In this document: in pieces, positions 53,006 to 61,275 of the stretch | Layout: each line of letters opens with the position of its first letter | How positions within the stretch are numbered: the first letter of the stretch is position 1 | Program-made: the position numbers and the translations under genes | The notes under the pieces: model-generated | Databases searched by the model: none | Seen by the model: only the letters and a program-made list of their open reading frames with translations | What the model was told of the DNA's origin: nothing | NCBI GenBank assembly: GCA_963669155.1 | Contig: OZ022586.1 | Span: 19,452,307 to 19,516,306, forward strand | DNA from: Arbacia lixula | Lineage: Eukaryota > Echinodermata > Echinoidea > Arbacioida > Arbaciidae | Reading direction: 5' to 3' | DNA length: 64,000 nucleotides

Positions 53006-53609
53006 TTGCTGTATCTAGCTTTAAAGCAATATTTAAGCTGATTCTTATTTCCCCTGATTCATATCTAAATTGTGTATGGATGACTGCAGATTTCCAAGGC
53101 CAAAGCGTTGGACCGTACATGATACGGCTCATTCTAATCATGAGTGTAATATAGATGCAGCTTCAATTTCATGCTCCTGGGAAGCCTCGGTCGATTGTAA
53201 TAAAGTTTAAAGGTAACAGGTAATATGATTGGAATGATTACGAGCCAATATCATGGCAGAACCTGTGGGCCTTCATCACATGGATCCGGAATTTGTTTGA
53301 TTTAAAGGACTTTATGATTTTGAGATGATCTCTTCCTTGTACCTTGTAGTGGTATCCTGAAAAGGAACTTCTTTTTAAAATGTGTGACTTCAGTTTTTAC
53401 CAAACTCCCTATGATACATAGCTGTGAATGGCCTATTAGCACAGTTGTTGACAGAAGTCAGTTTTCGGAATAGCAACTGACTTTATACCTCCATGTTAAA
53501 CAGGTTTTGACTAAAGTTTCTTTCAGAATATCAGCGGTAAAAGCAAACAAGAATGAGGCCCATGACCAGGGCAGAATATCACTTTGTGTATTACGGGTCC
53601 TTACCATTA

Positions 53610-53800
53610 CTATCTCTCAGGGGGAAAAATTCAAAATCTTATAGGGGCTTCTTTTTGAGTGCATTGGCTGTTTGGCTACAATTGTACATTGTGTCTATGG
53701 GAATTTTGGGGGCTCTTTTTAACATTTTCCAAGGCTCTTTTGAGCATTTCGAGGGTGAAATCGCCTCAAGCCCCTGTGTACTTTTCCCCCTGCTATCTCT
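53610..53800 (+). mobile_element. hAT-like non-autonomous element, copy 4 (175 bp, perfect 8-bp duplication)
   Basis: The body 53618-53792 starts CAGGGGGAAAAATTC and ends ACTTTTCCCCCTG, with matching 11-base terminal repeats. It is flanked by CTATCTCT at 53610-53617 and 53793-53800, an exact 8-bp duplication. This size of duplication and the CAGGG end are diagnostic features of hAT elements, so this copy anchors the family. It sits inside repeat J. Confidence 0.92.
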
Positions 53801-54511
53801 TCATTTGGGTTGCTGCATTCATATTTACACGGTAGGAAATTACGATGACACATGCACTGACAGTAGGTATCGTGATGAATTATTGATGTCCAGCATCAAA
53901 TTGGAATATTCCCCTTTCTTGACTTCTTTCCCAAGACCAGGGAAAGCTTTTATGAGGTTTTATCATTTTAAGATGATCCGTGTCTTGTATCTTGAAGTAG
54001 GATTCTGGAAATGAACTTCAGTTTTACTCAAGTCCCCGATGATCCATAAATGTGATTGGCCTTTCGGCACAGTTTTTAATGACATTAGTCAGTTTTTAGA
54101 ATGCCAATCCATTCTAAAGCTAAGACAGTTTTTAAATTAAAGCTAAGGGACCTCTGGACATTACAAAACCAATGCTTCGTTGCTTTGTTACTAGAATTGA
54201 ATATCAATCATCTTGTTGCGGGGTCTCATATGTTTCTGTAATTAGAGAAAATTAATACATCGTACGGACCATCGGCTATCTTGATGTTTGGCGCATTTAT
54301 TTGTTTTGCGCGTCAGTTAGATCAGTATGCATACCTTATAGCGATTGCGATAGTTGTATTGCTTCGCGAGCTCGCTCTAAATCTTCCTGCTCTCCCTGCC
54401 CTAAAGAAATGGCTGCGATCGATTAGAGTATCATGAGGTGGTATCATTATCGGACAGAACTATTGAAATGTGATATTAAAATGATTCCATAGCAATGTAG
54501 AAATAAATTCA

Positions 54512-54850
54512 GGATCTCAAACTGTTTTTGTATGTTCATTGTAGATATATCTTTGATAAAAGAGAGTTAAATTTCTGCCCAGTGGTACCCTGAAATTTCT
54601 TTCAGAATACTACCGCTTGATTCAGGATCTCAAACTTTTTTTGTTTGTTCATTTCAGATATAGCTTTGATATTAGAGAGTTAAATTTCTGCCCAGTGGTA
54701 CCCTTAAGTTTCTTTCAGAATACTACCGCTTGATTCAGGACCTCAAACTTTTTTTGTATGTTCATTTTAGATATAGCTTTGATATAAGAGAGTTAAATTT
54801 CTGCCCGGTGGTACCCTTTATGAAAGTTTCTTTCAGAATACTACTGCTGA
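54512..54850 (+). repeat. Tandem array, 113-bp unit, ~3 copies
   Basis: GGATCTCAAACT (GGACCTCAAACT in the third) occurs at 54512, 54625 and 54738, exactly 113 apart. Units share TTTTTGTATGTTCATT, GAGAGTTAAATTTCTGCCCA, GTGGTACCCT and TTTCTTTCAGAATACTACCG. The third unit leads into repeat J sequence, so part of the J unit has been locally amplified. Confidence 0.92.
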
Positions 54851-56135
54851 AATCAAACAAGATGATGTCCATGGTCATGGCTAGAAACACTCTGTTTATG
54901 ATGAGTCCTGTAGTCATTACCCCTTGACTTTAAGACCTCTGTCCTCTGGGATGGTGCTTCCATATGTTGCACGGATAGCAAAATGCGATGACACATGCAG
55001 GGACAGTAGATGTTGTGATGAATTATTGATGTCCAGCATCATATTGGAATATTTGGCATCTTCACCGGGCTTGGATTTCGTTTCGTTTCAATGATTTTAT
55101 CATTTTGAGATGGTCTTTATGGTTTCCTGAAATCAAACCAAAATGGGACCCATGGTCATTTCAGATTGGCACTGTGTTAAGTATGGACCTAGTAGTCTTT
55201 AGCACTTCTACCCCATTAAGGCCAATGCAGTTGACACAATCCGATCAGTCGTACGACTTTGAATCGCAGGACCTCGTCAGTGGGTTTGTGCAACTAGGTG
55301 ATGTCACATTTCCAGTGGTAGGCTCATACGACTGCAGACCTGTGTTGTCTCCACTGGCCCTTACATGTACCTTTAATATTTCTGTGTTTGTGTGCTGCTT
55401 ACATTTTGCATGGTAGCAAATTGCAGTGACACATGCGCTGACAGAAGGTGTGGTGATGAATTATTGATATCTAGCATCAAATTGGAATACTCGAACTTCT
55501 TGTCTTCTTTCCCAAGACAGCATGGTCACCAAGAAAGCTCTTTTAGGGTGGAGGAAAGGGTAGAATGTCGGATATTATTTTGAGTGGTTCCTTTCCTTGT
55601 TTCATGGGATGTTATTCTTAATGTGAGCTTAGTTGACTCAAGCTTGTACTGAAGTACTGTAATTCACCTTTTGGCACAGTTGTTGATTTACATCCAAGTT
55701 ATTTATCAGAATACCAACTGACTTGTTTAAGACATTGCTTGACAAGTTTCTTCTAGAATACCACACCTAAAATCAAACAAGAATGAGACTTGTGGTCCCA
55801 GTAGAATGGCTCTCCATTCATTATGGATCGCAAAGTCTTTACCACCACGACTACGCCTTAACTTTCATACCACTGTGTTTGGATGCTACTTCCATATTTT
55901 ACACGGTAGCAAATTGCGATGACACATGCTGACAGTAGATATCGTGATGAATTATTAATACCCATCATTGGGATATTCTCACTTCTCACTTCTTGAATTC
56001 TTTCCCAAGATAGGGTGGTCACAAAGATTTTATTCACGGGTTGGGGCAAGGTTAGAATGTCGGATATCATTGCTGCACGCACAGTGCACATTGCTTTTGA
56101 CACCATAAACAATGAGATTGATAACAATGACACTG

Positions 56136-57085
56136 TTTCCGCATGTGGCGCATTAAACTAACGCGTCGTGCGCAATCACTTTCCAGCCGTGACGTAAGCT
56201 GTTTGCACTGCACGTTTTTATACACTGGTGACCAGCCTGTTCCCAGATAGTATCCAATAAGAAATGTCAGGGGCGGATTCAGGATTTAGAGATAGGGGGT
56301 GTTGAGGGGGGGGGGGGGGGGGGGGGGGGTCAGAAGACGAGCACAATAACCAATGACACGTGCTGCCCCACAGAATATTGGGGGTGCACGCCTAATACGC
56401 CCCCACATGGATCCACCACTGAATGTATTTTGTCCAAAGTCTATTGAAGAAATTCGTGGCACGTACAAATTACATACTTCTGAAATATTGAAATGAGCAG
56501 AAAAATACAGTGACAGATGCCGTCGGCTGTCATAAAAAAATGAGATGGATTGTGTGGACATCATTTCCATACATTTGATACTTACTGGAAGGAAGAAATA
56601 TGGTGAAAGTTCTTCTGCATGTGTCTTTATCACTTCCATCTATCACACTAATTAAGATTTAAATTATTTACATCCTGATAAATTGTGATATTCAGACATT
56701 ACAATGAGAATAAATGACTTAAAGTCTTAGTTGTGATTATATTCTACAGTATTTCTTTTCTTTTTCCGTTGAGATATTGCAGTGACAAAATAATACAGGA
56801 GCACAGGGCAATAAAGCCAGAGCAAACAAGAAAGAGAGCCCATATAAAAAATTCATTTTCCTCATATTCATTAGATGTGAAAAGGAGCCCCTACAAATAT
56901 TTGTTTTCTCTCCCATGAAATGTCGAAGAACTAATTTCTGAAGCCATAAGCCAGACTGTTTATCATCTCAATTCTAGCTCATGGTGTGAACCTGCTAATG
57001 AGATAATTTTCTTGGTGTGAACGCAGCATCTGAATGTCACGCCTCAGATCGTCGCCGAGTCGCACATATGCCTTGCTGACGTTTG
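56136..57085. other. Non-coding stretch with long G run
   Basis: A run of 24 G occupies 56306-56329. Near 56800-56900, AAGAGAGCCCATATAAAAAA and AAAGGAGCCCCTACAAATAT resemble hAT-like interior sequence. No gene. Confidence 0.4.
56306..56329. repeat. Homopolymer G run (24)
   Basis: The longest homopolymer G run in the window. Confidence 0.95.
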
Positions 57086-57087
57086 TC

Positions 57088-57700
57088 TGTCTGTCTGTGC
57101 GTGCCGTTTCCTTAATTACCATACATCTGAGATATCCCAGACCCAGTAGAGAGAATGCCATGCCGTTTCACTGGAATCTCACTGCTCATACTCATGAAAA
57201 CTGGATTGAATTGAATATATGTCTTGCTGACATTTGTTGGATGGCCTGTGCCTGCAGTTTTCTTAATTACCATTTACGTGTGCTGCCTCACTGGAATCTC
57301 ACTGCTCATACTCACGAAAACTGGATTAAATTAAATATTTCTTGCTGAGGTTTGTTAGATTGTTTGTCCATGACGCTCTCTTAATTACCATACATCTGAG
57401 ATATAGCTCAGTTCGTGTGATGCTATGCCATTTCAATGGCATCTCAATGCCCATACTCTGGATTGAAGTGAATATGTCTAACGTTTGTTGGATTGTTCTG
57501 TGCCTGCTCTTTTAATCACCATACATCTGAGAGATTTAGTCTCATTGAGGACTGTTGCTGCTGCATAGCCCAGTATGGAGGTGATGCCCCTTCACTGGAA
57601 TCTCATATGCTTGTGTTAATGACGTTTGTCTGATCGTTAATGCCTGTCGCTTCCTTAATTGCTGTACGTCTGAGAAATCACTCGCATGGAACGAAAGCCA
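57088..57700 (+). repeat. Degenerate tandem array, ~118-151 bp unit, five copies
   Basis: The anchor CTTAATTACCATACATCTGA (or worn forms) lies at 57111, 57262, 57380, 57511 and 57654. Units also share CACTGGAATCTCACTGCTCA-TACTCA, GAAAACTGGATT and TGCTGAC[G/A]TTTGT. Spacing of 118-151 bp reflects indels. The array ends by running into repeat J sequence. Confidence 0.8.
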
Positions 57701-57748
57701 TGGGCATGGCAGAATGGCACTCCCTTGATTATGGGTCTGGTAGTCTTT

Positions 57749-58075
57749 GGGGGCGTTTATGCTCAACTTTTTTTGGCCAAAATCAGCGTTTTTATACGTT
57801 TAGGTTCAAAACGTGTTTGTGTTCATGCTCATTTTGATGTAAACGCCTTTTCAAAACATCTTTTCGAAACGCACAAAAAGGTGCGATTACGATTGTGGAC
57901 TCTGACTAATCACATACAGTGGGGAAGCATAAATGCAGTTCGCATGTATAAGCATTGAAATGACGTCATCTCAACAGTAACAATACCCCGTAAAGGGCAT
58001 TTTGGTGAGCATTTTCAATCAGCGTTTCAAAATGTTTCAAAATTCTGCCTTAGCAAATTGAGCATAAATGCACCC
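57749..58075. mobile_element. Non-autonomous element with GCGTTTATGCTCAA ends (~327 bp)
   Basis: The left end GGGGGCGTTTATGCTCAA pairs with the right end TTGAGCATAAATGCACCC. Inner words GTTTTTATACGTTT, CAGCGTTTCAAAATG and AAAACGTGTTTGTG are subterminal repeats. It is inserted in repeat J: the phrase GTCTGGTAGTCTTT stops at the left end and text resembling its continuation (TATCAACTATACTACCCTC) resumes after the right end. CTTT on both sides may be the duplication. Confidence 0.7.
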
Positions 58076-58941
58076 TTTATCAACTATACTACCCTCTACC
58101 TTCCATTACACGCACATGCTCCGTGACTCTATGCACAGACCTCGGATACTCTGCATGTCTTAGCTGTCTGAAGTAAGCAGTGGCGACTGTAGCCATGTGG
58201 ATTGCTGGACTGAGTCTGTCCATCGCAGGCTGCCTCATTCATTCAGTCTTTCACTGCTCTTCTGTCTGGCTTGAGGTCACACGGCCTTCATCATCTAATG
58301 AGCTTTGCCTCATTCCGACGTGACGACACGTCTTACTGTCTCCTGCCCCATCCAATATATGTCATCACACCAACTAAACGCGACTTTTTTCTTCATCCAT
58401 GTTGCATATCACTGAGATGTCTTTCACCCTCTCTGCATCCATTTATGATATTAATTCAGAGCTTGAGTGAGAGGATTGCAAGCTTTGCTTATCTGGTTAT
58501 ACCCCCCCCCCCCTCCCCCCTCGTGGATTGGCATGTGGGATGCTCATTCGACATTGTTGTATCCCTAATAAGTTATCTGATACACATCAATGTGTTTATC
58601 TTGATTTATCAAAAAGTGAAATCCTAAATTGATATTCAAAGTTATATAACAAGAAAAGTAATTGATGAAATGTCAGAAAAACTGCTCCCACAAAAATTGA
58701 CATCCCTTGACTTTAAAGCTAAGGATGTTTCAATTTGAGCTTTATTCATGTTTTGACTTCCTTGTGTTAATATTTCAAATTTTTCAAGTTGTTTTTAACA
58801 CCTAGTATGTTCAAAGTATGGGAGTTACAGCATACCTGTATGATGTAGAATGCTCATGTGTGAACAATTAATTTAAAGATTTTGAGAACCTTCAACCATA
58901 CAGCATAATTAATGATGTTTCTCTGCTCTTTTTCTTTCCAG
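58076..58941. other. Intron/upstream sequence before the CYRI start exon
   Basis: A C run lies at about 58502-58512. The only firm feature is the pyrimidine-rich tract CTCTGCTCTTTTTCTTTCC leading to the AG at 58940-58941. No promoter elements are evident here, so transcription probably starts further upstream. Confidence 0.5.
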
Positions 58942-59040
58942 ACAGCTGATTGTTCCGTCCGACTACCATGGGTAATATCCTCAAGCTCCTAGCCAGGGAT
59001 GAGCCGCCCGATAACCCTCGCGTCTACATCGACTTTGAGG
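58942..59040 (+). CDS. CYRI (FAM49): CYRI/FAM49 protein, first coding exon (short 5' UTR plus residues 1-24)
   Basis: After the acceptor AG at 58940-58941 come 26 untranslated bases, then ATG at 58968 in an excellent context (CTACCATGG). The 24 complete codons give MGNILKLLARDEPPDNPRVY-IDFE, matching the start of FAM49A/B (CYRI-A/B), which begin MGNLLKVL and continue to FLDFE. The exon ends with one base of the next codon before GTAAGT (phase 1). CYRI proteins bind active Rac1 and restrain the Scar/WAVE complex at the cell edge; the N-terminal MGN fits N-myristoylation, which would help membrane location. The presence of an upstream acceptor shows that at least one more 5' exon exists. The animal-specific spacer DEPPDNPRV replaces the vertebrate residues. 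Confidence 0.93.
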
Positions 59041-60142
59041 GTAAGTGTAAGTCATTCTAATACCTGTTCATAGTCGACCATCTGTCTGCAAGATAATCAC
59101 TGGATTTATGGCAATTTTGCAGATGCACTTCAAATATCCAATGTCATATGTTAGTGTTTAAATGTTTCATGCAATGCCTCTCAATCATTAGCAATTCAGC
59201 GTAATTTTAGATAAATAAATGAATAGCTGGGTATGTTAATGGTGATCACTCAAATAATGCAGTGTTTCCTTCCTCCTTTTTTGCAGCTATTTTGCAGATC
59301 AAGAATACAGACACTATAATTGTTAAGCCTCTTGACTTTAAAGGCAAATGACTTGTCTTTGTATCTTGATAGTGAGACGCCTTTCAGCAAAATACTCACA
59401 ACATTTATGGCCATTTCGCCAATGCACTAGTACCAATAGCTACGTACATGAATTGTGATTATTCAAATAATTCAGTGTTTCCTTCCTTCTGGCTACATTA
59501 CAGCTATTTTGGACATCAAATCCTAGAGAAAATACTACAATAACGGATAGTGAATATTATAATCTGTGTCCGCAAAATAGTGGTAAATGTTTGTTTCTTT
59601 ATGTTTGATAGCGTTCTTGAGTGTGATTTTCCATTAACAACCCTATTTTTTTGACAGAATAAAGTCATAATTCTTTTGTGATCATGTGTTTGCTCCAGCC
59701 AATGAGGAATAAGGCTGAGCTCCATGCTTGTTGAATATAGTGTGTTTTTATCCATGTTTCATTAGCACACTGTACGCTCAGATCGGTGAGGAAATTGCCA
59801 TTTACTATTCAGCCCCCGCAAAAAAAAAGGATAGAAAAAAGAGATGCCAAATAAATTTCAAAGATTTTGTTTCATAACTTTCAAGCTTGAACATTGGCCG
59901 CTGCAAATAAAGTACAAAAATACCTCCCTGGGTGTAGATGTCCACTCTATATTTTTGGATCAGTGAACCAAGTATATGGGGCGGGTGGTGGGGGGGGGGG
60001 GGGGGGGGGGAGAGGGGTAAGGGCGCTTTAACCCCATGGAAAAATGAGCCCCTGTCAAAGAAAAAATCTCCCCCCCATGTCATGGCATAGGGCTTGAAAA
60101 GGGGCCACACAAGTACATTTTGAAATATTTCCCCTGGTTCAG
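59041..60142 (+). other. CYRI intron (1102 bp) with poly-G and repeat material near the acceptor
   Basis: A phase 1 intron from GTAAGT to AG. Its last 330 bp contain repeat-like sequence: CAGCCCCCGCAAAAAA at 59811, a run of 21 G at 59990-60010, GAGCCCCTGTCAAAGAAAAA and a TATTTCCCCTG terminus at about 60126-60136, directly before the acceptor GTTCAG. The end resembles the hAT-like family terminus, although no 8-bp duplication is seen. Confidence 0.8.
59990..60010. repeat. Homopolymer G run (21) in CYRI intron
   Basis: Twenty-one consecutive G residues, 132 bp upstream of the 3' splice site. Confidence 0.95.
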
Positions 60143-60264
60143 ATGCCCAGCCGACGGAAGAGGAAAGGGAAGTGTTTGACCGGACAGCGGATATCCTCAA
60201 GGAACTAGACAGCATCTTGGAAGACGTGCAGAAATACAGCGGGGCAGGGGAAGAAATCAGGCAG
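60143..60264 (+). CDS. CYRI (FAM49): CYRI/FAM49 protein, second coding exon (residues 25-65)
   Basis: The G carried from the previous exon plus AT completes Asp25; 40 more codons follow. They read DAQPTEEEREVFDRTADILK, then ELDSILEDVQKYSGAGEEIR and Q. This matches the conserved FAM49 stretch (E-N-AQPTE-E-E..I..D-LQSY-GAG-EIR). The exon ends in phase 0 at CAG before GTAGGT. The next expected residues (AI-HP-D---Q--AW) are not found before the window ends, so the following intron exceeds 3.7 kb. In the family this helical segment precedes the Rac-binding DUF1394 core, which lies outside the window. The reading frame shows no damage. Confidence 0.94.
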
Positions 60265-61048
60265 GTAGGTACAACCTGAGGAACAATTGAAAGCTGATGA
60301 GCAGATTTGATCAAGTTTAGGAAGGGTATATTGACACAACTGTGGTGTCTATGATGTCAGATTCTCGCGTTGGGGATACCACTACAAACATGGAATAATA
60401 CACCGCCCGATGAGCATCGAGGCATATCACACCAATTAATGCACCAGCAAACGCTGCCACACCAATCATCAGTGACTAAGTGATCAATCTCATCACATAT
60501 GCTATGATTTTGTATACTTTTCAGTCTTAATGACAATTAATTGATGACATATAAGTAATGAATTATTCTTCTTTGTGATTCTACAAGCAATTCATGAGAA
60601 AACTTATAGTATACCATCAGCAATTATGTGAAGAATGAAGTCTAAAGAAGGCAAGGGAGAAGTGCATTGATGACAAGGCCGAAGTCTATTCTATTATGAC
60701 CCGTCGTAGAATCCAAGAATAAATCGGAACCCTCTTCGCATCAGCTGCTGAGAACCCATTGTGTCACCCGACCTTGAACCTTGTCTTCCTGCCATCCCAG
60801 ACTTCCCTTTCACTTCCTGTCAGGTCACACCAGGCTCTGGATCGATAGGGGCTGCCGAGCCAGGAAGCGCTGAGCTAATACCGGTGTGCAGTCTAGGTCT
60901 TAATACATGTGAATCATATCCGCAGACTGGTTAGGACTTGATACACATAGACACTCCACCATCCTATGACCGAGGTCGTACCTGGTTATTAGACCTTTAC
61001 ATGTAGAAGCAACCGTATCGCTTCATTATAGTGAGCTGTGTATGTGTG
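60265..61048 (+). other. CYRI intron, first part
   Basis: Unique-looking, moderately balanced sequence with no repeat ends and no further exon recognised. Confidence 0.5.
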
Positions 61049-61275
61049 TTAAAGGGCATATACTGTACTGGGAAGGCAAGAAAGCCTTCAAAATGTAATT
61101 GTTAGCAATCTGCTTGCCAATCGTCTTAAATTCATGTATTGTCTATCTTAGAAGCCTGCTGAAAGTTATTTGCCCTGAAATGATCTACATTTGGAGTAAT
61201 GAGTGATTAAATCACAAATCCTCAAAAAATTCTGCCCAAACATTTTGAGGATTTAATCATTAATCATTAATTACT
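61049..61275 (+). mobile_element. Family C MITE, left half only
   Basis: TTAA at 61049-61052 is followed by AGGGCATATACTGTACTGGG and continues parallel to the intact copy at 13473 for 223 bp, across the palindrome centre to ATCATTAATTACT. The sequence then changes abruptly at about 61276 (GGCCCATTCTCAGC) and the right arm is absent from the rest of the window. The copy is either truncated or split by a large insertion. Confidence 0.88.

Larger units (their letters stand above)
53200..56135. repeat. Repeat J complex: several diverged ~0.5-1.1 kb units
   Basis: The phrase GATGAATTATTGATGTCCAG-CATCAAATTGGAATA, or a close form, occurs at 53874, 55017, 55454 and 55946. Each is preceded by ACGGTAGCAAATTGCGATGA-CACATGC and followed by CTTCTTTCCCAAGA where preserved. 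Two other phrases recur in step: GGCACAGTTGTTGA..CAGTTTT-like (53437, 54067, 55672) and TGAAATCAAACAAGA-like (53540, 54845, 55767). The block looks like a family of imperfect tandem duplications with later insertions (53618 hAT-like; 54512 array). No coding frame is credible. Confidence 0.7.
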
